A stretch of DNA of 64,000 bases from Nannocystis pusilla (GTDB taxonomy: Bacteria > Myxococcota_A > Polyangia > Nannocystales > Nannocystaceae), in assembly GCF_026626665.1 (NCBI RefSeq), contig NZ_JAPNKE010000002.1, forward strand, positions 8,390,001-8,454,000, written 5' to 3'. Below the pieces are notes generated by a model that did no database searches, was not told the DNA's origin, and was given only the letters and a program-made list of their open reading frames with translations. Positions 9,807 through 19,031 of the stretch are shown piece after piece (the stretch's first letter is position 1; every line of letters begins with the position of its first letter). Both the position numbers and the translations under genes were made by a program.

Positions 9807-10775
9807 ATGCTTCGCGCTCCTCTGAATTGCTTCGGTACCGTCGTCCTGGCCGGCCTCGTGGTCGCCTGCACCACGCCGCACCACGCCGGCAAGGTGCCGA
9901 AGGAGAGCCCTCCCGCACCAGCGCCCGCCGCCGCGCGGCCGTTGCCGGCCGGCACCGCCGAGGGGGCGCCCGAGAGCCTGCTGCACGAGTACGAGAGCCG
10001 CGAGGTCGCGTCCGCCGCCGAGATCGCGACCTGGCAATTGCCCTTCCAGGCCAAGCGGATCGCCGTCGCGCTCCTGACCCTCGCCGCCAAGGACGACCTC
10101 GCTGGCCTGCCGGCCGTGTTCACCCGGCACGCGCGCTGGGGCATCCCCGACCGCCGCGAGTTCGACGCTCGCCCGATCTTCGCCGACGGCGGCCGCGAGT
10201 TCTTCGACGTGTTCCGCGACGCCGCCAGCCGCTTCGCCCGCAAAGAGGCGTTCTTCTGCCCGCCGGTGGTCCCGCCCGCGGCCCAGATCTACGTCCGCAA
10301 CGGCGCCGAGCCGATGTGGTGCGCCTATCTCAGCAGGGACGGCCTCGACGTCCTCGCCTTCAAGTTCGTCTACGAGAACGGCAGCGCCAAGATCGACTAC
10401 ATCGGCCTGCTGCCGACGCGCGCGCCCGGGCTGCTCTCCGTCCACCGCGTGCCGGAGCCGCCGACGCCGCCGCCGATGACGCCGCAGGTCAAGCGCGGCA
10501 CCGGCCCGGTCGGCCCGTTCATGAGCTCCGGCGGCGAGACGGTGCCGCTGCAGATCGAGCGCCGCCCGCCCCCCGGCACCGTCAACCCGCCGAACCCGGC
10601 CGGCTCCCTCGCCACGCCGCCGGCCGGCACGCCCGCCCCCGCCGGCGGCGCGACCTCCGGCCCGTCCGGCGCCCCGTCGCCCGCAGGCACCGCCCCTGCG
10701 CCGACGACCCCGGCCCCGGCGAAGGCCCCCGCGCCGGCCCCGACGACTGCCCCCGCGCCGGCCCCCGCGCACTGA
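9807..10775 (+). CDS. Predicted lipoprotein with Pro/Ala-rich tail
   Basis: 323 residues from the ATG at 9807. The sequence LRAPLNCFGTVVLAGLVVACT is a lipoprotein signal with lipobox VVAC and Cys21 as the lipidation site. A compact domain of about residues 60-215 contains FQAKRIAVALLTLAAKDDL and EPMWCAYLSRDGLDVLAFKFVYENG. The last 110 residues are low-complexity Pro/Ala/Thr/Gly. I do not recognise the family. Start sites upstream in the same frame are possible but would put the signal sequence internally. It is divergent from the DUF2914-like operon. Confidence 0.75.
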   Translation: MLRAPLNCFGTVVLAGLVVACTTPHHAGKVPKESPPAPAPAAARPLPAGTAEGAPESLLHEYESREVASAAEIATWQLPFQAKRIAVALLTLAAKDDLAGLPAVFTRHARWGIPDRREFDARPIFADGGREFFDVFRDAASRFARKEAFFCPPVVPPAAQIYVRNGAEPMWCAYLSRDGLDVLAFKFVYENGSAKIDYIGLLPTRAPGLLSVHRVPEPPTPPPMTPQVKRGTGPVGPFMSSGGETVPLQIERRPPPGTVNPPNPAGSLATPPAGTPAPAGGATSGPSGAPSPAGTAPAPTTPAPAKAPAPAPTTAPAPAPAH

Positions 10776-11187
10776 CCGTTCGGGCATGTTTAATAAGACA
10801 TGCCCTTGAAGCCAGGGCATGAAGGGCATGTCCATTCGTACATGCCCTTTCGTACATTCGAGTCACATCGCGACGAGCGGGTAGACAGCCACAACGTTGC
10901 CGGCAACGGAGCATCACCGCTCGGCGCGGGGTCCACGCTCCGCTGCCGACGAGCTCCGCCGGCAGCAGAGCCTCACTGCTCGGCACGGCGTCCACGTTTC
11001 AGCGGAGCGTCACCGCTCGGCGCGGCATCCTCGTTCCGCTGCCGACGAGCTCCCCCGGCAGCGGAGCGTCACCGCTCGGCGCGGCGTCCACGTCAACGCC
11101 GCCATGCCTGCCTCCAGTTAGCGGCTCCTCTGCCCGCTCACGGCGACGACCTGCCGGCGTCGCCGCGCCGCTCGGCGCAGCTCCACA
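10776..11187. repeat. Intergenic repeat region: CATG palindromes, then a short tandem array
   Basis: No gene seen. Bases 10780-10860 hold several GGGCATG/CATGCCC palindromes, including one with an AT-rich centre (GGGCATGTTTAATAAGACAT and following). Bases 10909-11100 hold four copies of a GAGCRTCACCGCTCGGCGCG unit, starting at 10909, 10968, 11005 and 11064, so spacings are 59, 37 and 59. The region lies between convergent genes. Confidence 0.75.
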
Positions 11188-11718
11188 TTACTCTTCCGAC
11201 ATGTCCGAATCGCCAGCCAGCCAGGCGGCGATCGTGCGGTTGTCCTGCGGTCCGAGCGCCAGCTCTTCGCGCAGCGCGATCCAGTCGGCGGCCCAGCCCG
11301 CCTGCGGTTCCACGATCAGGTCGGCGTCGAGGTCGGCGACTCCGCGGAAGTTGAGGCGGCAGGTCTTCAGCTCGTGCGGGCGTTCGGGGTGCCACAGCGG
11401 GATCCCGTACTTGCGGCAGATCCGGGGTCGGTGCGCGTAGAGCAGGCACGTCTCCGCGCTCCCGAGGGCCGGGCAGGCCTCGCCGGCCGCGTAGTTGCGG
11501 GCGCGGGCCACGATCTCGGCGCGGGTCGTCGCCTCGGCCGCCGCCAGCCCCTCGCGCAGCAGCGCCCCCTCGAGCTCCGACACCTTGAAGCTCTGGCGGC
11601 AGCACTCGCCGCAGCCCGGCCGGCACTGGATGTGCTCGCGGTAGCGGGCGACCACCGGCGCGACGTCGCCGTCGACGATCCGCAGGTGGACGCGCAGGCG
11701 CTGCAGCGGCCTCGTCAC
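11188..11718 (-). CDS. YkgJ-type cysteine-cluster protein
   Basis: 176 residues. A CxxxCxxCC cluster (Cys32, Cys36, Cys39, Cys40: QCRPGCGECC) and later cysteines in GEACPALG, ETCLLYAHRPRICRKYG and KTCRLNF match the YkgJ/UPF0153 family, thought to bind Zn or an Fe-S cluster; its substrate is unknown. The GTG start at 11718 overlaps the stop of the preceding lipoprotein gene (GTGA), a translational-coupling arrangement that decides the start. It ends with DSDMSEE. Confidence 0.85.
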   Translation of the reverse strand: MTRPLQRLRVHLRIVDGDVAPVVARYREHIQCRPGCGECCRQSFKVSELEGALLREGLAAAEATTRAEIVARARNYAAGEACPALGSAETCLLYAHRPRICRKYGIPLWHPERPHELKTCRLNFRGVADLDADLIVEPQAGWAADWIALREELALGPQDNRTIAAWLAGDSDMSEE

Positions 11719-12566
11719 GGCGACGAGCGTCCGTCCTTCTGCTCGACGAGCGAGCGGTACGGCGACCACGCGTGTCGCTCGAGGAAGCGCCGCGCCGACA
11801 GCTCGCCGCGGTCGACCGCCGCCGCGTCCTCGGCCTGGCGCTTCAGCGACGCCTCGAGCGCCCGCGTGCGCATCCCGGCGGCCGCCTCGTCGTCGGGGTG
11901 GAGCTCGGCGAACAGCGCCGGCGACCCGCGGCCGCGCCCGACCCATGTCGCGTGCCACTGGGCCAGCTGCGCCCGCAGCTCCGGCAGCTTGACGCGCGCC
12001 GCCCAGCCGTCGCGTCCGACCAGCAGCGCCGTGAACGAGCCGAGCCCTCCGCGGCCGCGCGCGCGGAGCAGCGCATCCACCTCGGCGAACGACACCTCGA
12101 CCTGCCCGTCCTGGTCCGAGCGGACCGTCATCACCGGCAAGCTCGTCCCGTCGCTCGCGCTCACCGACACCGCGAGCGGGCCGACGTAGCGGCGCACGTT
12201 GCAGCCGGCGAGCCGGGCCGCGCCCACGTCGAGCGAGGCCTGGCCCGGTGCGCGCAGCGGCCAGCGGCGACAGAGATGGGCCTGCGACAGCACCAGCCCC
12301 ATGCTCGCCAGCCGCACCGTCGTGCGATCGACGAGCCCGAACGACCGCTGACGGGTGGCCGATAGGGCCTCCTGGGCCGCCCGACTCTGCGTCGTGGCGC
12401 ACGGGCCGGCGAGCCGTTCCCCGGCGGTCATGGCCGTCGTCACTGCGGCGCGGCAGGACTCCGGCACGCGGGCGGCCACGGCGGCCGTCACTTGCGGATC
12501 GATCTCCCCGCGCACGGGCTCGCGGCCGCCGAGCCGCGCGCAGCCGGCGACCAGCAGCCAAGCCAC
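11715..12566 (-). CDS. Predicted lipoprotein, function unknown
   Basis: 283 residues from a GTG, with a very short leader (VAWLLVAGC) before the lipobox cysteine at residue 9. In-frame codons upstream of the GTG encode GAPARRAAA, the kind of basic n-region a signal peptide needs, but no start codon lies there before a stop. A lost base may therefore have moved the real start out of frame. The body has no motif I recognise. It is coupled to the YkgJ-type gene by a 4-base overlap, so the two may work together. Confidence 0.68.
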   Translation of the reverse strand: MAWLLVAGCARLGGREPVRGEIDPQVTAAVAARVPESCRAAVTTAMTAGERLAGPCATTQSRAAQEALSATRQRSFGLVDRTTVRLASMGLVLSQAHLCRRWPLRAPGQASLDVGAARLAGCNVRRYVGPLAVSVSASDGTSLPVMTVRSDQDGQVEVSFAEVDALLRARGRGGLGSFTALLVGRDGWAARVKLPELRAQLAQWHATWVGRGRGSPALFAELHPDDEAAAGMRTRALEASLKRQAEDAAAVDRGELSARRFLERHAWSPYRSLVEQKDGRSSP

Positions 12567-12686
12567 CGCAGCAGCGCGCCGCGCCGGAGCTCCGATCCCT
12601 TGCCGCGCAGCACCGCGGGCAGCTTACCACGCCCGGCGCGCCCGCCGACTTGAGCCGGGGGGCGCGCTCGGGCACTCTCCCGGGCC

Positions 12687-14830
12687 ATGTCTCTTGCACC
12701 CCGTCTCCGCCTGAGCGCCAGCCTGACCCTCGCGCTCGCCGCCGCCGTCCCCGGCTGTCTCAAAGTACCGGTCGGCGACCTCGACGCGCCCGGCGGCAAG
12801 GAAGGCAACCCGGCCGAGGCCAAGGCGGTCATCGACCGCTTCATCGCCGCGCTCGGCGGCGAGGAGGCGCTGCGCAAGATCGCCCAGCGCACCGTCGAGG
12901 CGCGCATGACCTTCCTGCCGGAGACCGGCTGCACCGACAAGGACGAGAACTGCCGCAGCACCGAGACCGTCGGCACCTTCACCTTGCAGTCGACCGCCGA
13001 CCAGCGGCTCTACCGGCGCACCGTCATCGACAAGCAGATCGAAGAAGAGGGCTTCGACGGCAAGACCGGCTGGCAGTTCCGCCGCGGCTTCCTCGTGCTC
13101 GAGGACGAGGACGAGTCGGTCATCACCCGCGAGGACGCCGCGCTGCACTGGTACTTCGACTTCGACAAGCGCGGCATCAGCCTCGCGCTGGAGAAGCCGC
13201 GCGACAAGGACTTCGACGGCAAGGCGCGGGTGCTGGACGGCGTGCGCTGGTCGACCAAGAACGACCTCGTGCCGCCGAAGACGCAGTGGTACGACCGCGC
13301 GACCGGCCTGCTCGCCGAGGAGCTGCTCGAGGACGACAAGGCCGAGCCGCCGATCAGCCAGCACATCATCTACGACGACTACCGCCCGATCGACGGCGTC
13401 CTCGTGGCGCACAAGATCCGCCTCGTCAACAAGTTCGGCGACCGCACCCAGGAGGTCGTGTTCGTGACCCAGCGGGTCGACCACGCCCCGATCAAGCCCG
13501 AGGTGTTCCAGGTCCCCAAGGTCCCGCCGCCGGAGAAGGCCAAGGACGAGAAGCTCGTCGCCCTCGCCAAGGCCCGCGAGGCCGCCGCCGCCGAGCCCAA
13601 GAACCTCGACGCCCAGGTCTCTCTCGCCCGCGCGCTGTGGGCCGCCTCGCACTTCGACGAGGCCGCCGACGCCGCCCAGGTCGCGCTCAAGCTGCAGCCC
13701 AAGGAGGCCGAGGCGCTGTGGATCCTCGCCCGCGCGCGCTGCTGCAGGGCCGCTTCAAGGAGGCCGGCCCGCTGCTCGACCGCGCCGGCAAGGCGGGCGT
13801 GCGCGACGTCCTCGTCTACGCCCAGCGCGCCTGGATCGGCAGCCACCAGCGCGATTTCCCGGCGGTCGCCGACGCCCTCGACCACCTCGGCGAGGCCAAC
13901 GCCCAGCTCGCCGGCCGCTACCGCAACTTCGCCGGCAAGCCGCTGCAGGTCAGCTTCAAGGGCAACGGCTGCACCGCCGAGCTGCCGATCGCCACCGAGG
14001 GCACCGTCACCTTCGTCGACGTCCAGATCGGCGAGGAGAAGGTGCGCGCGCTGGTCGACACCGGCGCGTCCGACGTCATCCTCGACGGCGAGGTCGCGGC
14101 CAAGCTGAAGCTCCCGGTGCGCTCGAAGTCGCGGCTCGGCGGCGAGGGCGGGCCGGAGATCGGCCACGGCCAGATCGACGCGCTGACCGCCGGCAACGCC
14201 ACGATCTCGGGGATCCCCGTCGACGTGTTCCCGCACCAGGTGCTCGAGCAGATGACCGGAGGCGTCGGCGCCGCGCCGCAGGCGGTCCTCGGCGCCCGCG
14301 TGCTCGAGCTGTTCCAGGTCAACTTCGACCTGCCGAACAACAAGCTCGTGCTCGTCAACCCGGTCGCCAAGTGCAAGTCGGCGCTGGCCGCCAACCGCAC
14401 CGGCAGCGGCGCGCCGTTCTACCTCCACGAGACGCACTTCCTCTACGTGCTCGCGGCGATGAACGGCGCGGAGGGCCTGTTCCTCGTCAACACCGGCATG
14501 CAGGGCGTCGCCGTCACCGCGACCACCAAGGCGTTCGCGCGCGCCGGCATCGGCGCTCCGCCGCTGCGCCGCAACGAGGCCGCCCTCGTCGACGTGGCCG
14601 AGTTCACCGTGGGCGACGCCTTCAAGGCCCTCGGCCTCCGCGGCGCCTACGGCTACTTCGAGCAGAACGAGAGCAGCGACCAGTTCCGCATCGACGGCAT
14701 GCTCGGCCTCGACTTCGTCGGCCGCGGCCGCCTCACGATCGACTACCCCGAGCGCAAGCTCTACTTCGCCGCGCCCCCCGCCGAGGCCGCCGCACCGGCC
14801 GCCGCTGCTGCTCCGGCGAAGGGCAAGTAG
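12687..14830 (+). CDS. Lipoprotein with TPR-like linker and two retropepsin-like domains, one frame break
   Basis: About 714 residues after repair. Lipobox VPGC, Cys24. Residues 40-290 resemble LolA/MucB-like lipoprotein-handling folds; a short TPR-like stretch follows (AQVSLARALWAASHFDEAADAAQ). The frame is lost near 13735 in a CG run; one added base joins it to LLQGRFKEAGPLLDRAG. Two aspartyl-protease-like repeats follow: KVRALVDTGASDVILDGEVA, with a complete DTGA, and GLFLVNTGMQGVAV, where the catalytic Asp is Asn, ending GMLGLDFVGRGRLTIDYPER. Retropepsins need two DTG sites, by dimer or pseudo-dimer, so activity is uncertain. It is divergent from the preceding lipoprotein. Confidence 0.8.
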
Positions 14831-15389
14831 GCCGCCCGCAAGCCCATGCCCGCGAGGCTCTCGGCGCCCCGCCCGGGGAGTTCCACCAGGCCTTCAGGAC
14901 ATGTCCCGAAAACCATCCACGCAACGTGTGGGGCGAGCAGTCATCAAAGCTCACCAGTCTTTCAGGACATGCCCCAAGAGCCATCTCTCCCAGGCGGGCG
15001 AAACGCCCTTCCCGGCGCTCTCTCGGCATGCCCCCGAGAGCCATCTCCGCGACGCGCAGGGCGGCGCCCGGCGGCGACCTCGCCAGTCTTTCAGGACATG
15101 CCCCGAGAGCCATCTCTCCCATGCGGGCGAAGCACCCTTTCCCGGCGCCCTCTCGGCATGCCCCGAGAGCCATCTCCGCGACGCGCGAGGCGAGCAGGTT
15201 CCCAGCGCCCGGCAGCGACCACGCCAGTCTTTCAGGACATGCCCCGAGAGCCATCTCTCCCCTGCGGGCGAAGCGCCCTTCCGGCGCTCGCTCGGCATGC
15301 CCCACCGCGGAGCGAGCGACTCGCCCTCGGCGACTCTCTACATGTCTCGAGAGACATCCTTCCCTCGGACCTCACACCACGGGTAAACG
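14831..15389. repeat. Intergenic tandem array upstream of hutF
   Basis: No gene seen. A unit beginning CAGTCTTTCAGGACATGCCC recurs at 14955, 15084 and 15225 (spacings 129 and 141). Each unit contains two GAGAGCCATCTC sub-blocks beside CATGCCCC. A partial copy lies at about 14893. A perfect hairpin ATGTCT-cgag-AGACAT sits at 15342-15357, 33 bases before hutF, and could affect its expression. Confidence 0.8.
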
Positions 15390-16706
15390 ATGACCGAAGC
15401 AACACCTGACGATCGCGTCGGCTACCTCGCGGCCTGGGGCCTTTTGGGCGACAGCTGGGTCGAGCGGCCGTACGTCGAGGTCGACGGCCGGGGCGTCATC
15501 GTCCGCACCGCGAGCGGGCGGCCGGCGGACGCGCCCATCGTCGTCCACGACCTCGGCCGCCGCCTGCTTTACCCCGGCCTCGTCAACGCCCACAGCCACG
15601 CCTTTCAGCGGGCGATCCGAGGCGGCACCCATCGGCGCGGCGAGGGCGACCCGTCCAGCTTCTGGAGCTGGCGCGAGGCCATGTACCGCGTCGCCAGCAG
15701 CCTCGGACCCGACGAGGTCTACGCCGTCACCCGCCGCTGCTACGCCGAGATGTTGCGCGCCGGCATCACCTGCGTCGGCGAGTTCCACTACCTGCACCAC
15801 GCGCCCGACGGCACCCCGTACGCCGACCCGAACGAGCTGTCGCGCCAGGTCTTGCGCGCCGGCGCGGAGGTCGGGATCCGCGTGGTCCTGCTCGAGGTCT
15901 ACTACGCGCGCGCCGGCGCCGACCGGCCGCCGCTCGCGGAGCAGCGCCGCTTCTGCGACGGCACCGTCGAGCGCTACCTCGCCCGCGTCGACACCTTGCG
16001 CGGCGAGGGCCACGCGATCGGCCTCGCCCCGCACAGCGTGCGCGCCGTCCCGCTCGCCGCCCTGTCCGAGCTCGCCGCGTACGCCCGCGCCCACGACCTC
16101 GTCATCCACGCCCACGTGTCCGAGCAAGGCCGCGAGAACGAGGAGTGCCGCGCCGAGCACGGCCGCACCCCGACCGAGGTGTTCGCCGACGCCGGCTGCC
16201 TCGCGCGTCCCGGCAGCTTCACCGCCGTCCACGCGATCCACCTCGCGGACCGCGACCACGAGCTGCTCGCCGGCCACAACGTCTGCGCCTGCCCCACCAC
16301 CGAGGCCGACCTCGGCGACGGCATCATCCCGGCCCCGCGACACCGTCAGCACGGCACCGGTCTCGCCCTCGGCAGCGACAGCAACGCGGTGATCGATCTC
16401 GTCCAGGAGGCCCGCCTGCTCGAGATGCACGAGCGTCTGCGCGCGCATGCGCGCCTGTGCCTCGCCGGCCCGGAGCCTGTCGCCCGCACGCTCCTCGACA
16501 TCGCCACCGTCGGAGGCGCTCGCGCCCTCGGGCGCCCCGAGCTCGGCCGCCTCGTCCCCGGGAACCCCTTCGACGCCTGCGCCGCCGACCTCGACCACCC
16601 CCACCTCGCCGACCTGCCGGACGACCAGGCCCACGACGCCCTGTGGCTGTCCGGCACCGCCGCGGCCATCGACCGGGTGTTCGTCGGCGGCGTGCGACGG
16701 CGCTAA
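15390..16706 (+). CDS. hutF: Formimidoylglutamate deiminase
   Basis: 438 residues, amidohydrolase superfamily. It hydrolyses N-formimino-L-glutamate to N-formylglutamate in the alternative histidine-degradation route. Hallmarks: GLVNAHSHAFQRA (metal ligands His68, His70), SFWSWREAMYR, GEFHYLHH, VIHAHVSEQ, CPTTEADLGDGI and LGSDSNAVIDL. Length is typical for HutF (about 450). No other hut genes are in the window, so it is either isolated or the pathway is scattered. ATG at 15390; the ribosome-binding site is weak. Confidence 0.93.
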   Translation: MTEATPDDRVGYLAAWGLLGDSWVERPYVEVDGRGVIVRTASGRPADAPIVVHDLGRRLLYPGLVNAHSHAFQRAIRGGTHRRGEGDPSSFWSWREAMYRVASSLGPDEVYAVTRRCYAEMLRAGITCVGEFHYLHHAPDGTPYADPNELSRQVLRAGAEVGIRVVLLEVYYARAGADRPPLAEQRRFCDGTVERYLARVDTLRGEGHAIGLAPHSVRAVPLAALSELAAYARAHDLVIHAHVSEQGRENEECRAEHGRTPTEVFADAGCLARPGSFTAVHAIHLADRDHELLAGHNVCACPTTEADLGDGIIPAPRHRQHGTGLALGSDSNAVIDLVQEARLLEMHERLRAHARLCLAGPEPVARTLLDIATVGGARALGRPELGRLVPGNPFDACAADLDHPHLADLPDDQAHDALWLSGTAAAIDRVFVGGVRRR

Positions 16707-17048
16707 GGCGGGTGCGACGCCCTCACCGCGCGACCGGGTGTCGTCGGCGGCGCCACCGACGGTGTGCCGCCCTCACCGCGCCACCGGCGGCGTACGACGG
16801 CACCAGTGCGACGCCCTCTTCGCGCCTCTCCTCTCTCGTCCTTCCCGGTCGTCGCCTGCACGAGGGCGCGCGAGGCGTGGGACTCCGGGGTGAGAGGCCG
16901 TGCGTCCCCTCCTCGCTGCATCGCCTGCATCCCGCTCCCCGGGTCAGTCCGTGCATCCCCGCCCTGCGGCGTCGCCTGCACGCGTGACCGGGAAGCCGCG
17001 CGAGGCGTGGGGCTAGACCCCCACTGCCGCCGGTGCTACGTCCGCACC
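16707..17048. repeat. Intergenic decayed repeats of a lipoprotein 5' end
   Basis: No complete gene. Early bases repeat short GCGACCGGGTGTCGTCGGCG-like blocks copied from the end of hutF. Further on, fragments such as GGCGTCGCCTGCACG (lipobox codons) and GCGCGAGGCGTGG recur near 16850, 16970 and 17000, each resembling the start of the lipoprotein gene at 17168. Confidence 0.6.
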
Positions 17049-17135
17049 GTGCGTCCTCTCCTCGTCCTCGCGGGCGTCGCCTGCACGAGCGCGACGGAGA
17101 AGTCGCGCCGGAAGCCGCGCGAGGCGTGGGGCTAG
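17049..17135 (+). pseudogene. Truncated duplicate of the lipoprotein leader
   Basis: GTG start giving MRPLLVLAGVACTSATEKSR followed by eight more residues and TAG: 28 codons that duplicate the signal peptide and first residues of the gene at 17168. The DNA unit of about 119 bases, including upstream sequence CTGCCGCCGGTGCTACGTCC, is repeated almost exactly. The second copy has two extra GTCCTC-type codons in its hydrophobic core. It is likely a by-product of tandem duplication. Confidence 0.7.
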
Positions 17136-17167
17136 ACCCCCACTGCCGCCGGTGCTACGTCCGCACC

Positions 17168-17797
17168 GTGCGTCCTCTCCTCGTCCTCGTCCTCGCGGGC
17201 GTCGCCTGCACGAGCGCGACGGAGAAGTCGCGTCGGGCGTGGGACAAGGCCGTCACCGGGCGCGACGGCGCCAGCAAGGGCGCGGGCGGCAGCGGCGGCG
17301 GTCGCGGCAGCACTCGCGGCAACGCCCCGCGGGACAACTGGCAGGCGCTCGCGCAATTCACCACCGACGCCAGCGAGACCCTGTCCGGCGGCTCGACCAC
17401 CGTCTCGGTCCCACGGCTGGCCAAGCAGATGTGCAGCGAGGTGCCGGAGGCGCTGTCGGAGGACCCGCCGCCCGACGCCGTCCGGTGCGCGCCGAAGTCC
17501 CCGTTCGCGGCGCTCGGCCACGAGTTCGAGCTCGAGCTCGGCCGCGACAGCACGATCGGCCTGGTCGCCCGGGACCTCTCCGATCAGGACAGCGGCGAAC
17601 TGGTCCGTCAGATCATGCAGCGCCTGCGCGGCATCTGTCGCGAGCCGTGGGCCTCCGCGAGCCGCGCGGACAACGCTCTGGCCGACTTCCATCGCTGCCC
17701 GACCGCCACCGGCGCGGAGGTCGTGGTCGGCCGCTTCCCGACCAACTTGGCCGCGGGCCAGTGGCACTTCTCGCTGGCTGTACTCGGCCCGGGCTAA
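17168..17797 (+). CDS. Predicted lipoprotein, function unknown
   Basis: 209 residues from the GTG at 17168: MRPLLVLVLAGVACTS, lipobox GVAC, Cys14. A Gly/Ser/Arg-rich linker (residues 30-55) precedes a domain containing VPRLAKQMCSEVPEAL, SPFAALGHEFELELG and RDLSDQDSGELVRQIMQRL. No family recognised. The start is set by the lipobox; the long in-frame upstream extension is unlikely because it is made of duplicated leader sequence. The next gene starts 18 bases after the stop, so the two probably form an operon. Confidence 0.75.
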   Translation: MRPLLVLVLAGVACTSATEKSRRAWDKAVTGRDGASKGAGGSGGGRGSTRGNAPRDNWQALAQFTTDASETLSGGSTTVSVPRLAKQMCSEVPEALSEDPPPDAVRCAPKSPFAALGHEFELELGRDSTIGLVARDLSDQDSGELVRQIMQRLRGICREPWASASRADNALADFHRCPTATGAEVVVGRFPTNLAAGQWHFSLAVLGPG

Positions 17798-17815
17798 TAT
17801 CCTCCGGCCACCCGT

Positions 17816-19031
17816 ATGGACACCCTCTCCACCGCGCCCACGAGCCACGGCGGGCTGATCTTCCCGCTCGACATGTTCCGACCGACGGTGCTTGCGGCCG
17901 TGATCGCCGAGCTGTTGCTCGGCAAGGTCCGCAACATCCTCGACGCGACGCTCGAGATCTCCCGGCACCCGACGTCGCCGCTGGCACTGGCGCGGATCCA
18001 CGGGAGCGTCGTCGGCGAGGACCCCGCCGAGTTCTGGCGCACCAACCCGGACATCGCGCTGGCCGCCAGCCAGGCGGTGCCGCGCCAGTGCTTCGCCTAC
18101 TACGTGCGCACCGGCCCCAACCGCCGCGAGGGCTTCCTGGTGGCGCAGCGGGGCCAGGCGCTGGCCGCCGACGACAGCGACCGCGACGCGAGCGGGCAGC
18201 ACTGGCCGGTCACGCGCCTCGTCGATCAGCTGCGGATCTCCGTCAGCGACCTCGCCAACGGCTTCCCCGGCGGTCCGCGCATCGAGCTGTCGCTGATGGA
18301 GCCGACCGGCAACGACCAGAACCTGCTGATGACGCTGGTCGGCCAACCCCCTGGCGAGGCCGGTGACGAGGACCTCGACGACATGGGCGAGGAGCCGCCG
18401 CCCCCGCCGCCCCCGCCCTCGCGGCGGTGGTGGTGGTCTGACGCAGGGCTTCTCGGCCCCGCCGTCGCCGAGCGCTGCGGGCCCCACGAGCGCCCCGAGC
18501 CAGCCCGCCAAAGCTCCCGCCAAGGCGCCGCAGGTCAGCGCCGCCGACGACGCCAAGCGCCGCGCCACGGAGCGCGCGGCCGAGCTGCAGGAGCTAGCGC
18601 GCAGCGAGAGCGCCGCCAAGTCGCTGCGGTTCGTCGAGGACGAGCGCGGCCTCGTGGTCCTGGTCCCGGTCGAGCTGTCCGAGACCTCGGTGCTGAGCAA
18701 CTACACGGTGCCGGTAATCGAGAGCTCGCTGCCCGACGGCTTGCCGCCCGCGTTGCTGAAGACGCTGACCGGTCGCTCGATCGACTTCGCGGTCAAGGTC
18801 GAGTTCTTCAGCGAGGTGTTCGTCGACGCCCAGCCGCTGAACCGCCCCAAATTCGAGGAGCGCGCCAAGGAGATCGATCTCGGCGGCACGAAGGTCAAGG
18901 CGCTCGAGGTCCTGGCCCCACGCCTCGGCATCGGCACGCTGCTGCGCCTCGGCAGCACCAACGTGTTCGTGTCCCGCCGCCCCGACGCCCCGCTGCCGGC
19001 GGAGCTGTTGCTCTCGCTGCTCAAGAGCTGA
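17816..19031 (+). CDS. Protein of unknown function with proline-rich hinge, one frame break
   Basis: About 404 residues after repair. N-terminal domain (residues 1-180) includes FPLDMFRPTVLAAVIAELLLGKVRNIL and RQCFAYYVRTGPNRREGFLV. An acidic stretch then a run of eight prolines form a hinge. The frame changes within this C-rich hinge near 18415: one extra base, or two lost ones, joins it to GGGGGLTQGFSAPP and a C-terminal domain containing SLRFVEDERGLVVLVPVELS and ended by LLLSLLKS. No signal peptide. I recognise no family. Its last codons seed the tandem array that follows. Confidence 0.7.
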
